64,000 nt of DNA from Alloalcanivorax xenomutans (lineage in GTDB: Bacteria; Pseudomonadota; Gammaproteobacteria; Pseudomonadales; Alcanivoracaceae): NCBI RefSeq assembly GCF_900217905.1, contig NZ_OBMO01000011.1, positions 114,035 through 178,034 on the forward strand, in the 5' to 3' direction. Below the pieces are notes generated by a model, which had not been told where the DNA came from, did no database searches, and saw only the letters and a program-made list of their open reading frames with translations. Below are positions 41,257 to 50,499 of the stretch, piece after piece. Position numbers and translations under genes: made by a program. Positions within the stretch are counted from its first letter, which is position 1. Every line of letters begins with the position of its first letter.

Positions 41257-42774
41257 TTATCGGCCGCCGCCGGCGGAAGCCGCGGTGACCCGGCTGGCGT
41301 CGGTGCCTGGTTCCACCAGGGTGTGCACGGCTTTCAGCACCTCATCCAGTACCGCTCGGGACTTCCAGGCGCTGCGATCGTTGATCATGGCCGCCACCGC
41401 CCAGGTGGTATTGTTCTGGTCGCGGGTAAAGCCGGCGATGGACCGCACATTCCTCAGCGTGCCGGTCTTGATATGGCCCTCGCCCACCAGAGCGGTATTG
41501 CGCAGCCGGTTACGCATGGTGCCATCCATGGCCACCAGCGGCAGCGAGGCGATCAACTCGGCGGCGAACGGGCTGCGCCAGGCCTGTTGCAGCATCAGGG
41601 CCTGTTGGTGAGCGGTGATACGCTCCACACGGGACAATCCCGAGCCGTTTTCCAACACCACTTGACTGATGTCGATACCCTTCAGCCGCATCCATTCTAG
41701 GATGGCCCGGTCGGCCGCCGCCAGGTCGTCCTTGTCCCCGGCCAGCCGGTTCTCGGCGCCGATGGTCAGGAACAACTGGCGGGCCATGATGTTACTGCTC
41801 CATTTATTGATGTCGCGCACCATGGTGACCAGATCCGGCGAGGAGGTGGTCACCAGCAGCTTGGCGCCCCGTGCCAGCCGGCCGGTGCGGTCGCGGCCGG
41901 ACAGGGTACCGCCCATTTCCCGCCACAGGCCGCGGATCAGATTGGCGGTGTAGTCTTCCTGGGACATCAGCGACAGGTAGCGGTCGGCGCGGCAGTTCTC
42001 CGGCAAGGCGCCGGTGATGGTAACTGTGATCTTGCGGCGGTCGGAAAAGTCCGGCTCATACTGTAGCGCCTTGGAATTGTGCACCGGACAACGACCCCGC
42101 TCGGGTGCGGTGACTTGATTGTCGATAACGATCTTGCTGACCGGCGGCTCGGTGCTGACATGCACTTTGCCATCCCGGCTCATCATGCGAATGCGGAACA
42201 CATTCAGATTGGTGAGCAGGGCACTGGGCTCCACCAGATAGGGCGCGTAGGGATTGTCGCCATCGTCATTGAAATGGGGGATGCCGTTGGGCAGATGGAA
42301 GTAGCTGCCGTCGAGCACCAGATCACCGCGAATATGCTTGATGCCCATGGCGCGCAGGTCGCGCAGCAGCAGCCACATACGTTCCAGGGTCAGCTTGGGA
42401 TCGCCGACACCGACGTAGTAAAGGTTACCTTTGAGCGTGTCGCCCTTCTGCTCGCCGTCGGTGTACAGCCGGGTGTGCCACTGGAAGTTGGGGCCAAGCA
42501 GTTCCAGAGCGGCGTAAGTGGTGACCAGCTTCATGGTGGAACCCGGATTCATTTGCTCATCGGCATTGACGAAGCGGGGCTCGCCGGGACCGTCCAGGGG
42601 AATCGCCGCCAGTGACAGGGATTCTTCCGGCAATTTCCGTTCCTGCAGGCTTTCATAGATGCTGTCGGCCCAGGATTCGGCGCCGGCCGGGGATATGGCG
42701 ACAAACATCAGAAACAGTGACAACCAGAACGGACGGCAAGTCATGGTCAATGCGGGCTCCCTTGAATACTGCAT
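41257..42774 (-). CDS. dacB: Penicillin-binding protein 4, DacB-type
   Basis: A 505-residue D-alanyl-D-alanine carboxypeptidase/endopeptidase of the PBP4 (peptidase S13) family. The active-site triad is complete: nucleophile motif STMK in NPGSTMKLVTTYAALELL, SSN in NKWSSNIMARQL and KTG in HIKTGTLRNVRSIAG. A signal peptide (about 13-32) exports it to the periplasm, where it trims cross-links and aids turnover. ATG 42774 has AGAGGA upstream; a start at 42744 gives a shorter leader and is possible. Confidence 0.88.
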   Translation of the reverse strand: MQYSREPALTMTCRPFWLSLFLMFVAISPAGAESWADSIYESLQERKLPEESLSLAAIPLDGPGEPRFVNADEQMNPGSTMKLVTTYAALELLGPNFQWHTRLYTDGEQKGDTLKGNLYYVGVGDPKLTLERMWLLLRDLRAMGIKHIRGDLVLDGSYFHLPNGIPHFNDDGDNPYAPYLVEPSALLTNLNVFRIRMMSRDGKVHVSTEPPVSKIVIDNQVTAPERGRCPVHNSKALQYEPDFSDRRKITVTITGALPENCRADRYLSLMSQEDYTANLIRGLWREMGGTLSGRDRTGRLARGAKLLVTTSSPDLVTMVRDINKWSSNIMARQLFLTIGAENRLAGDKDDLAAADRAILEWMRLKGIDISQVVLENGSGLSRVERITAHQQALMLQQAWRSPFAAELIASLPLVAMDGTMRNRLRNTALVGEGHIKTGTLRNVRSIAGFTRDQNNTTWAVAAMINDRSAWKSRAVLDEVLKAVHTLVEPGTDASRVTAASAGGGR

Positions 42775-43109
42775 ACGGATCCTCTGTCATGGGCAGCGGA
42801 TCGGGGCTTCCTTGGCGCGGCGACGGCTGGGGACCCGTGCGGCCACGTTAATACGGATTGGTATAAACTATACGAATTGCCGGTCACGGTCAGTGGCAAG
42901 CCGGGCCGCACTTTGTAAAACCTTAGAGCCTGTTTGGGACCTTCACGTCACTGTGCGACCCAAAGGGCCGGGCCTCGCTTTCTTTCGGTCCACAGCGGCT
43001 TCGTAGCCCCTTCCGTGCCAGCGATAAACGGGATCCCGGAAGACCTCCGTACAGACCCGTGCCCCGATGGAGAGACTCATTCCCGCCAAACCGTGATTAC
43101 GCGTGTTCA

Positions 43110-43124
43110 TGTAGAATGACTACA
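43110..43124. promoter_or_regulatory. TGTAG-N5-CTACA dyad
   Basis: A perfect 5-5-5 palindrome about 33 bp before the DUF6164 gene, containing TAGAAT as a possible -10. It is in the 382-bp gap 42775-43156, which otherwise shows only a REP-like fragment (CAGCGGCTTCGTAG near 42990-43005) and no gene. Confidence 0.35.
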
Positions 43125-43156
43125 CTGCGCAACCGGAATCACGACCTGATGACCTT

Positions 43157-43516
43157 ATGACCACCTTGCTGTTGAATCTGCGCCGGGTACCGGACGACGA
43201 GGCGGACGAAGTCCGCGCGTTGCTGGAGCGGCATGACATTCCTTTCTATGAAACCACCCCCAGCCTTTGGGGCGTCTCCGCCGGTGGGATCTGGCTGACC
43301 CGTCCGGAGGATCGGCAGCGGGCACGGGCACTGATGGCGGAGTACCAGCAAGAGCGGGGCCAGCGGCAACGGGCCGCCTATGAGGAGGCCCGCCGTCTGG
43401 GGACCGCACCGACCCTGTGGCGCCGATTGCGGGAACAGCCGGTACAGGCGCTGGCCATGTTGCTGGCGGTGATCGCGCTATTGCTGATCACGCTGCTGCC
43501 GTTTTTGACCCTTTGA
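43157..43516 (+). CDS. DUF6164 family membrane protein
   Basis: A 119-residue protein. The first ~60 residues form a soluble domain (LLNLRRVPDDEADEVRALLE, IPFYETTPSLWGVSAGGIWL) resembling the DUF2007/DUF6164 putative signal-transducing fold, then a charged linker and one C-terminal membrane span (about 97-117). Function unknown. Convergent with the MFS gene with only 2 bp between stop codons. Confidence 0.7.
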   Translation: MTTLLLNLRRVPDDEADEVRALLERHDIPFYETTPSLWGVSAGGIWLTRPEDRQRARALMAEYQQERGQRQRAAYEEARRLGTAPTLWRRLREQPVQALAMLLAVIALLLITLLPFLTL

Positions 43517-43518
43517 TT

Positions 43519-44697
43519 TCAGGTGGTGGCGGGCACCGGTCTCGGTGTAAGCCGGGAGGCCATGACCATCAGGATCAGCACGCCCACGGCCATGACCGCC
43601 CAGGCATAGGAGAGAGCGCTTAGCTGTTCGCGCAGTATTCCGGCGACCAGTGGCATGGTGCTGGCAATGATGTAGCCGCCACCTTGCACGAAGCCCATCA
43701 GGGTGCCGGCCTCGGCGGGATTGGCGGCATGGTCCATGGTCACGATCAGCGATGACGGGAACAGGGCGCCGATGCCCAGGCCGAGCACGATGACCACCGG
43801 CAGTGCCAACGGTATCGGCGCCAGTATCAGGCCGGCCAGGCCGGCGAGAACAAGCGACAGCACCACCAGCAGCGGACCGCGCCGGTCCGGGAAGCGGCCG
43901 ATCCAGGCGGAGACAGCCAGTCCGGCGGCAACTTCCGCCAGGGTCAGCAGCCCCAGCAGCAGGCCACCCTGATTGGCGCTCAGGCCCAGTTCCACGTAAT
44001 AAGGCGGCAGCCAGGCCAGTACCAGGGTATAGGCGCCGGTGCCAATGCCGAAGAACGTCATTAGTAGCCAGGCGCGGGGGGAATGGATCGGCAAGGATAC
44101 TCTGGTGGCATCCACTGGCGCCGCGTGGGCGGAAGCGGCAAGCCACCACAGCACGGCGGCCAGGAAGGCCGGCAGGGCCCAGATGGCCAGGGCGCCGGGC
44201 CAGCCGAGGCTGCCGCTGAGGGGAGAGGTGCTGGCGGCGGCGAAGGCCGCGCCGCCCATGATGCCGCAGCTGTACAATCCCATGACCATGCCGATACGGG
44301 TGGGGAAAACGCGCTTGATGAAAGCGGGAAGCAGGGCCTGGATCAGAGCGATGCCCAGGCCGCCCAGGGCGGCACCAAGAATCAGGCTGCCGCCATCGTG
44401 CCGGATCAGGCGCGACCCGCAGGCCAGGGCGATGATTATAATGCCGAGGGTGACCCCCCTGAATTCCCCCAGTTGCCGTTGCAGGGCACCGGCCAGCAGG
44501 GCGCAGACGCCCATCGCCAGGACCGGCAGAGTGGTAAGCAGGCCGGCGCCGCTGTCCCCAAGGCTGGTGGCGGCCTGGATATCGTCCAGCACCGGGCCCA
44601 CGGCGGCGAGAATCGGCCGCAGATTGAGGCCGGTTAGGACGATGGCCAACAGCAGTATCAGGGTGCTGGCGGGACGTGCGGGAATAGCGGAAGGCAT
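43519..44697 (-). CDS. MFS transporter, CynX/NimT-like
   Basis: A 392-residue major-facilitator protein with 12 spans. It resembles the cyanate-permease/nitroimidazole-transporter group: LTGLNLRPILAAVGPVLDDI near the start, LGAALGGLGIALIQALLPAFIKR and, late, ALGIGALFPSSLIVTMDHAA. It is divergent from a MarR regulator around a perfect palindrome, so it is probably an exporter induced by a small aromatic or similar ligand; the substrate is unknown. Confidence 0.8.
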   Translation of the reverse strand: MPSAIPARPASTLILLLAIVLTGLNLRPILAAVGPVLDDIQAATSLGDSGAGLLTTLPVLAMGVCALLAGALQRQLGEFRGVTLGIIIIALACGSRLIRHDGGSLILGAALGGLGIALIQALLPAFIKRVFPTRIGMVMGLYSCGIMGGAAFAAASTSPLSGSLGWPGALAIWALPAFLAAVLWWLAASAHAAPVDATRVSLPIHSPRAWLLMTFFGIGTGAYTLVLAWLPPYYVELGLSANQGGLLLGLLTLAEVAAGLAVSAWIGRFPDRRGPLLVVLSLVLAGLAGLILAPIPLALPVVIVLGLGIGALFPSSLIVTMDHAANPAEAGTLMGFVQGGGYIIASTMPLVAGILREQLSALSYAWAVMAVGVLILMVMASRLTPRPVPATT

Positions 44698-44721
44698 GAT
44701 CGTTGCAATTTTGTCTTCGGG

Positions 44722-44749
44722 ATAAGTATCTTAACATAAAGATACTTAT
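44722..44749. promoter_or_regulatory. MarR-type operator
   Basis: A perfect 11-6-11 palindrome, ATAAGTATCTT (44722-44732) with AAGATACTTAT (44739-44749), centered between the divergent MFS and marR genes. Its AT-rich sequence stands out in this GC-rich window. Confidence 0.75.
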
Positions 44750-44796
44750 TTGAAGAACCATCAAGATTGAAGAATCACCAGGACCAGAGAGCCACT

Positions 44797-45297
44797 ATGA
44801 AAGATCGAGCGGAATGGGCGGGGGAACAGTGGCGGCGGGAGCGGCCGGATGTGGACCCGTTCCCGATGCAGATATTGGGGCGCTTCGCGGAGTTGGCCCA
44901 GCGTATCGAGCGGGATCACTTGAATCCCTTGTTCGCCGACCACGGATTGCGGCCCGGGGAGTTCGATGTGCTCGCCACGCTGCGCCGTTCCGGGACACCC
45001 TATGCATTGACGCCGACGGCCCTGTACGAAGCCCTGATGATCACCTCCGGTGGCATGACCAACCGGGTGGACCGGTTGCAGAAAGCCGGATTGGTGGAGC
45101 GCCGCAAGCACCCTTCGGATCGGCGCGGGGTCTTGGTGACCCTGACCGGGGAAGGGTTATCCCTGATCGACCGGTTGATGCCGTTGCACGTGGACAATGA
45201 GCGGCGTGTTCTCAGTGGGCTGGGACCGGACGACCAGCAGCGCCTGTATGCGCTGCTGGGAGGGCTGCTGGAAGGCCTGGAAAAAGAAGGCGGTTGA
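44797..45297 (+). CDS. MarR-family regulator
   Basis: A 166-residue winged-helix regulator. The DNA-binding region reads LTPTALYEALMITSGGMTNRVDRLQKAGLV followed by the wing ERRKHPSDRRGVLVTLTGEG with the classic DxR turn. The long N-terminal helix supports dimerisation. Start at ATG 44797 (an upstream TTG at 44767 is less likely). It probably represses itself and the divergent MFS transporter through the operator at 44722-44749. Confidence 0.88.
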   Translation: MKDRAEWAGEQWRRERPDVDPFPMQILGRFAELAQRIERDHLNPLFADHGLRPGEFDVLATLRRSGTPYALTPTALYEALMITSGGMTNRVDRLQKAGLVERRKHPSDRRGVLVTLTGEGLSLIDRLMPLHVDNERRVLSGLGPDDQQRLYALLGGLLEGLEKEGG

Positions 45298-45303
45298 TGC
45301 GCC

Positions 45304-46308
45304 TCAGGCCGGGTGGGCCAGATCGTCGGGGTCGCCGACATTGACGCCTTTGTGCTGCAGATCGGCGTGGTAGGAACTGCGCACCATCGGGCCGGAAGCG
45401 ATGGAGGTGAAGCCCATCTTGCGGCCTTCCTCGGCGAACATCTTGAAATCGTCCGGGTGCACGTAGCGCTCCACCGGAGCATGGAAGCGACTCGGCTGCA
45501 GGTACTGGCCGATGGTGATCATGTCCACATCGTGGTCGCGCAGATCCCGCAGGGTTTCCAGTACCTGATCGTTGGTTTCGCCCAGGCCGACCATGATGCC
45601 GGATTTGGTGGGCACATCCGGGCGGCGGGCGCCGAACTGCCGCAGCAGCTTCAGGGAATGCTCGTAACGGGCCCCCGGCCGGGCTTTCTTGTACAGGTGC
45701 GGCACGGTTTCGATGTTGTGGTTGAACACATCCGGTGGCGTCGCATCAAGGATATCGAGCGCATCCTCCAGGCACGGGCGGAAGTCCGGCGTCAGGATCT
45801 CGATCTTGGTGTCCGGGCTGGTGGCGCGGATCTCGCGGATACAGTCGGCGAAGTGGCCGGCGCCGCCGTCGGCCAGATCATCCCGGTCCACCGAGGTGAT
45901 GACCACGTATTTCAGGGCCAGATCGGCCACTGACTCGGCCAGGTGACGGGGCTCTTCCGGGTCCAGCGCGTTGGGACGGCCGAAGCCCACGTCACAGAAC
46001 GAACAGCGGCGGGTGCAGATATCGCCCATGATCATGAAGGTGGCGGTGCCGCCGCCGAAACATTCCGGCAGGTTGGGGCAGGACGCCTCTTCACACACGG
46101 TGTGCAGTTTCTGCCGGCGCAGCATGCTCTTGATACGCTGGATCTCGCCGTTGGCGGGCACTCGCACCCGGATCCAGTCCGGCTTGCGCTCGCGTACCGG
46201 CGCTTCCTCGTTAACCATGGGAATGGTGCGGACCTTGTCGGCGCCACGCAGCTTGTCGCCGATACGGACTTTCTGTTTTGCCGGACGTTTCGCCTGTGCT
46301 TCGCTCAT
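45304..46308 (-). CDS. lipA: Lipoyl synthase
   Basis: A 334-residue radical SAM enzyme inserting two sulfurs into protein-bound octanoate to form lipoate. Two cluster motifs are intact: CTRRCSFC for the radical SAM cluster and [12 protein letters not shown] for the auxiliary cluster that donates sulfur. The terminal RSSYHAD region with the ligating Ser is present. The start at 46308 precedes [12 protein letters not shown]; longer frames are not supported. Follows lipB in the same direction. Confidence 0.95.
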   Translation of the reverse strand: MSEAQAKRPAKQKVRIGDKLRGADKVRTIPMVNEEAPVRERKPDWIRVRVPANGEIQRIKSMLRRQKLHTVCEEASCPNLPECFGGGTATFMIMGDICTRRCSFCDVGFGRPNALDPEEPRHLAESVADLALKYVVITSVDRDDLADGGAGHFADCIREIRATSPDTKIEILTPDFRPCLEDALDILDATPPDVFNHNIETVPHLYKKARPGARYEHSLKLLRQFGARRPDVPTKSGIMVGLGETNDQVLETLRDLRDHDVDMITIGQYLQPSRFHAPVERYVHPDDFKMFAEEGRKMGFTSIASGPMVRSSYHADLQHKGVNVGDPDDLAHPA

Positions 46309-46396
46309 CTGTTCTCTCGCGTTGGCGTGTAGGCGCCTTTTGGGCGCTTGCTCAATGTCATCAGGGCCGGGTAGGCCTCCGTTACCGCTGAAGCCG

Positions 46397-47065
46397 TCAG
46401 GCCTCGGGTTTCCGCTGGGGTAAAGTGTACCAGTCCGGTGGCGGTGCTGTCCGGGGCTCAAGCCCCAGGCGGTGGGCGAGAATCGTAACCAGATCCTCTT
46501 CCACCTGCTGCCGGGTCAGTGTCAGGCCTTCGGCGGCCAGGCTGGTCATGGGCTGGCCGGCGTAGCCGCATGGGTTGATGCGCTGCCAGGGCGTGGCGTC
46601 CGCGTCCCGATTCAGCGCCAGGCCATGATAGCTGCCCTTGCGGCGAATGCGCAGGCCCAGTGAGGCGATCTTGGCGCCGTTCACGTAAACGCCAGGGGCG
46701 TCCGTGCGATTGACGGCCTTGATGCCCTGCGCCGCCAGATAGTCCACCACCGCTTGTTCGATGGCGTTGACCAGCCCACGGCTGCCCAGTCCCAGACGCC
46801 GCACATCGAGCATCAGATAGACCACGGTCTGGCCGGGACCGTGGTAGGTGACCTGGCCGCCGCGATCACTGCGCACCACCGGGATATCACCGGGGTTGAG
46901 CACGTGTTCAGGCTTGCCGGCCTGGCCCAGGGTGTACACCGGGGGGTGTTCCAGCACCCACAGTTCATCCGGCGTGCTGTCATCCCGTTGCTCGGTGAAA
47001 TCCCGCATGGCCCGCCAGCAGGTATCGTAATCCGCCTGTGGCAGATAGCGGACGAGCAGGTTCAT
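46397..47065 (-). CDS. lipB: Octanoyltransferase LipB
   Basis: A 222-residue enzyme transferring octanoate from acyl-carrier protein to lipoyl domains. Motifs: [30 protein letters not shown], and the catalytic pair Lys ([21 protein letters not shown]) and Cys (RINPCGYAG). The ATG at 47065 has GGAG 7 nt upstream; the GTG two codons earlier is too close to it. Operon order ybeD-lipB-lipA is standard in gammaproteobacteria. Confidence 0.95.
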   Translation of the reverse strand: MNLLVRYLPQADYDTCWRAMRDFTEQRDDSTPDELWVLEHPPVYTLGQAGKPEHVLNPGDIPVVRSDRGGQVTYHGPGQTVVYLMLDVRRLGLGSRGLVNAIEQAVVDYLAAQGIKAVNRTDAPGVYVNGAKIASLGLRIRRKGSYHGLALNRDADATPWQRINPCGYAGQPMTSLAAEGLTLTRQQVEEDLVTILAHRLGLEPRTAPPPDWYTLPQRKPEA

Positions 47066-47084
47066 CGGCACGCTCCGGTTCGTG

Positions 47085-47357
47085 TTACAGGGTGATTTTC
47101 ACATGGGGGCAGGCGTTCAGTTCCCGATACAGGGCTTCCACCTGTCCTTTGTCCTGAACCGTGATGCGGGCGGTGAGGGCAATGAAATTGCCACGGCTGC
47201 TGGGGCGGGCGCTGAGGTTGCGCGGACGGTCGAATTCCTGCTCCAGCACACGCTCGATGATGTCCACCACGGCATCTTCCAGCGGCGCGTCCACGGCGCC
47301 CATGACTTTCAAATGCATGGTGTGGGGAAATTCCCAAAGCTCTTCACGGATGGCCAT
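47085..47357 (-). CDS. ybeD: YbeD/DUF493 family protein
   Basis: A 90-residue small alpha-beta protein ([20 protein letters not shown] ... [33 protein letters not shown]). Its conserved place between the D-Ala carboxypeptidase and lipB is diagnostic. A link to lipoate metabolism or an ACT-like ligand role has been suggested for the family but is not established. Confidence 0.9.
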   Translation of the reverse strand: MAIREELWEFPHTMHLKVMGAVDAPLEDAVVDIIERVLEQEFDRPRNLSARPSSRGNFIALTARITVQDKGQVEALYRELNACPHVKITL

Positions 47358-47384
47358 GTCGATTCTCGCTGCGGTGGCGGATAC

Positions 47385-48248
47385 TTACACGCCGCAAAGG
47401 CGGCGCTTGAACGCTATATAGTGGCGGGCGAGGATTTTCCAAGTCTCGCCGGGGCGGCCAGAGCCCACCGGGCGGCCGTCCAGGGAGACCACCGGCACCA
47501 CGTCTCGGGTGGAACTGGAGATCCACACTTCGTCGGCATCGCCCAGTTCGGCCTCGCTGATTTCCCGTTCGCGCAGCGGCAGGTCCTGCGCCCGGCACAG
47601 CTCGATGACCAGATCGCGAGTGATGCCGCCGAGAATGGCATGGCTGGCCGGAGGGGTGGCGATTTCGCCGTCCTTGACGATAAAGACGTTGCTGGCGGCG
47701 CCTTCGGTGACGAAGCCGTCGTGGATCAGTATCGCCTCGCGGGCACCGGAAGCGATCGCCTGCTGCCGCAGCAAAATATTGGGCAGCAATGATATGGACT
47801 TGATATCGCAACGGGCCCAGCGGATATCGTCCAGAGTGATGGCCGCGGCGCCGGTGATCCGGTCCGGGCTGTCCTCCGTCGGCACCGTCAGCGGCGCGGT
47901 GCTCATGAACACCGTGGGTGGCACCGGCGGATCGGGAAAGGCGTGATCACGCTTGTCGGCGGCACCGCGGGTGATTTGCAGATACAGTGACAGATTGCCG
48001 CCGCCATTGCGCTGAATCAGTTCCTCGCAGCGGCGGCGCCAACCGGTGCGGTCGTGCGGGTTGATCAGGTACAGCGCCGACAGGGAGCGTTCCAGCCGGC
48101 GCAGGTGTTCCTCGAAGCGGAACAGCACCCCATTGAAGGCGGGGATCACCTCGTATACCCCGTCGGCGAACAGGAAACCGCGATCCATTGGCGAGATGCG
48201 GGCCTGCTCCATGGCCATGAAGGCGCCGTTGAGGTAGACCGTGCTCAT
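47385..48248 (-). CDS. dat: D-amino-acid aminotransferase (class IV)
   Basis: A 287-residue PLP enzyme of fold type IV: GFLFADGVYEVIPAFNGVLF, catalytic Lys in CDIKSISLLPNILLRQQA, and TEGAASNVFIVKDG for cofactor phosphate binding. It interconverts D-alanine and D-glutamate with keto acids, fitting its place beside cell-wall genes. The start at 48248 overlaps the stop of the carboxypeptidase gene (TGATG), indicating translational coupling; the frame upstream to 48287 is not needed. Confidence 0.88.
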   Translation of the reverse strand: MSTVYLNGAFMAMEQARISPMDRGFLFADGVYEVIPAFNGVLFRFEEHLRRLERSLSALYLINPHDRTGWRRRCEELIQRNGGGNLSLYLQITRGAADKRDHAFPDPPVPPTVFMSTAPLTVPTEDSPDRITGAAAITLDDIRWARCDIKSISLLPNILLRQQAIASGAREAILIHDGFVTEGAASNVFIVKDGEIATPPASHAILGGITRDLVIELCRAQDLPLREREISEAELGDADEVWISSSTRDVVPVVSLDGRPVGSGRPGETWKILARHYIAFKRRLCGV

Positions 48249-49414
48249 CAGAACAGGCCCTTGAAGAACAGCATGATGTGGTCCCAAAGGCGGGAGAAAA
48301 AGCCGCCTTCTTCCACGCTTTCCAGCGCCACCAGCGGCGTTTCGCTGATCACTTCGTCGTCCAGACGGATGGTGACCGTGCCGTATTGCTGGCCTTTCTC
48401 GATCGGAGCGCGCAGTTGCGGGTTGATCGTCATCTCCGCCTGCAAACGGTCGGCGCTATCCCGCGGCACGGTCAGTTGCACGTCTTTTTCCGGACCCAGA
48501 CGCACGGTGTCGGCGGCGCCCAGCCAGACATCCGGATTGGCCAGCACGTCGTTGGCGCTGTAGGCCTTGTAGGATTCGAAGAAACGGAACCCGTAAGTCA
48601 GCAGCTTTTGCGTTTCCTGAGCGCGGGCCTGTTCGGAGGCGGTGCCCATGACCACGCTGATCAGGCGCATCTCGTCGCGCTTGGCGGAGGCCACCAGACA
48701 ATAACCGGCTTCGTCGGTGTGGCCGGTTTTCAGGCCGTCGACGGTGGAATCCCGCCACAACAGCAGATTGCGGTTGGTCTGGGTGATGCCGTTGTAGGTG
48801 AATTCCTTCTCGGCGTAGATATCGTAGTGTTCCGGATAGTCGTTAATAATGGCCCGGGCCAGCCGTGCCATGTCGTGGGCGGTACTGTGGTGATTCTCCG
48901 CCGGCCAGCCGGTGGCGTTCATGAAGTGGGTATCGTTCATGTTCAGGGCCCGCGCCTGTTGGTTCATCAGGTCGGCGAAGGCGTCCTCGGAGCCGGCGAT
49001 ATACTCGGCCATGGCGACACTGGCGTCGTTCCCGGACTGGATGATGATGCCGCGCAGCAGGTCGTCGATGGAGACCTGGGTACCTTCCTTGAGAAAGGTG
49101 CGTGACCCCCCCATGCGCCAAGCCTTGACGCTGACTGGCGCCTGGTCCTGAAGCGAAATATTACCGGATTGAATCTCCCGCTCGGCGATATAGGCGGTCA
49201 TCATCTTGGTCAGGCTGGCCGGGGGCATGGTCTGGTCGGCGTTGTGCTGGACGATAATGTGGCCGCTGCGGGCGTCCATCAAAATATAGCTGCGGGCTTC
49301 CACCGAGGGCGCGCGTGGCACGGTGCTCTGGGCCTGCCCGGTCAGCGGCAGCAGCGCCAGACAGGCGGCGGCGAACAAAAAAAAGATATCGCGAAGGGCA
49401 ATTCTCTGGGTCAT
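48248..49414 (-). CDS. dacA: D-alanyl-D-alanine carboxypeptidase (PBP5/6 type)
   Basis: A 388-residue low-molecular-weight penicillin-binding protein removing terminal D-Ala from muropeptides. Signal peptide (about 8-28), then PASLTKMMTAYIAE (SxxK), IQSGNDASVAMAEYIAG (SxN) and DGLKTGHTDEAGYCLVAS (KTG), and a C-terminal beta domain plus an amphipathic membrane anchor (FFSRLWDHIMLFFKGLF). Full length for DacA/DacC. Confidence 0.93.
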   Translation of the reverse strand: MTQRIALRDIFFLFAAACLALLPLTGQAQSTVPRAPSVEARSYILMDARSGHIIVQHNADQTMPPASLTKMMTAYIAEREIQSGNISLQDQAPVSVKAWRMGGSRTFLKEGTQVSIDDLLRGIIIQSGNDASVAMAEYIAGSEDAFADLMNQQARALNMNDTHFMNATGWPAENHHSTAHDMARLARAIINDYPEHYDIYAEKEFTYNGITQTNRNLLLWRDSTVDGLKTGHTDEAGYCLVASAKRDEMRLISVVMGTASEQARAQETQKLLTYGFRFFESYKAYSANDVLANPDVWLGAADTVRLGPEKDVQLTVPRDSADRLQAEMTINPQLRAPIEKGQQYGTVTIRLDDEVISETPLVALESVEEGGFFSRLWDHIMLFFKGLF

Positions 49415-49545
49415 GGTTTCCTGCCTGTTAGTACTTCTTGTCGAATCCGGCTCGGGTCCGGATACCGTGATGGCCTGTCTCCAACGTCAACGCAGCCGTG
49501 AGGCACGGACCTTGGAAAAAATCACAGGGCCTGAAATATAGGGCC

Positions 49546-50499
49546 TTAGCGAACCGGCATCGGGTTGCCGAAGCCGGCCTGCTGGCATGCCTGACGGGCC
49601 TGTTCCTGGTCGTCCAGACTGGCGAAGGGGCCCAGCCACACCTTGTAGTAGGCGCTGTCCTCCAATTTGCGCACGGTTACCGGCAACTTCAGCCGGTTGC
49701 GCAACTGGCGTTCCAGATCACGGGCGCCGTCCAGAGCACGGAAGGCACCGGCCTGGAGATAGAGATCCCCGGATCTGGCCTGGTTCTTACCGGCCTCCGG
49801 TGGCGGGCTGTCCAGTGCCGCCCGTACCGCGGTGGGCACGGTGCCCTGACGGCGGCCGCCGGGGCGCTCCTCCGGTGTCAGCGCTTCCACCCTTACATGG
49901 CCGGTGCCGTTCTGCTCGATGCCGAGACGAACCGCGGCGGCCCAGGACAGATCGATGATGCGGTCGGAATGGAAGGGACCACGGTCGTTGACCCGCACCA
50001 CCAGCTGCTTGTTGTTGTCCAGATTGGTGACGCGCACATAAGTGGGCAGCGGCAGGGTGCGGTGGGCGGCGGTGAACCGGTACATGTCATAGGGTTCGCC
50101 GCTGGAGGTCCGATAGCCATGGAACTTGCGGCCATACCAGGACGCCAGCCCTTCCTCCTCATAGCCCTCGGAGGAGGGCAGCACATGATAGGTTTGTCCC
50201 CACACGGAGTAGGTGGCCGGATTGCCGTATCGGCTCGGCGGCTCGGATTTGGGAACCGGCTCCGGTATCCGCTCGATACTGCTGCGATCCTCGGCGGGCG
50301 GCGGACTGTCGGTGCTATGGGCATAACGGTCCGAGCCCGGCGCGCCGGCGGGGTCGCGGGCAGGGGGCTGGGTCGGTGAGGCATCACCGGTGCTCTTTTT
50401 GGGGAGACCGGTTGGCGCGTCCTGTGTGGTCGCCGGAGGGGTCAGGCTACAGGCCCCCAGAGCCAGGGCCAACGCACTGATCAGAAGGGCACGCATCAA
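49546..50499 (-). CDS. rlpA: Septal ring lytic transglycosylase RlpA
   Basis: A 317-residue lipoprotein (lipobox LGAC, Cys17) with a Pro-rich linker, a double-psi beta-barrel transglycosylase domain (GLASWYGRKFHGYRTSSGEP ... TYVRVTNLDNNKQLVVRVND RG PFHSDRIIDLSWAAA) and a C-terminal SPOR domain (about 243-317) that binds denuded glycan at the septum. It overlaps the mltB stop by 4 bp. It helps daughter-cell separation. Confidence 0.93.
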   Translation of the reverse strand: MMRALLISALALALGACSLTPPATTQDAPTGLPKKSTGDASPTQPPARDPAGAPGSDRYAHSTDSPPPAEDRSSIERIPEPVPKSEPPSRYGNPATYSVWGQTYHVLPSSEGYEEEGLASWYGRKFHGYRTSSGEPYDMYRFTAAHRTLPLPTYVRVTNLDNNKQLVVRVNDRGPFHSDRIIDLSWAAAVRLGIEQNGTGHVRVEALTPEERPGGRRQGTVPTAVRAALDSPPPEAGKNQARSGDLYLQAGAFRALDGARDLERQLRNRLKLPVTVRKLEDSAYYKVWLGPFASLDDQEQARQACQQAGFGNPMPVR

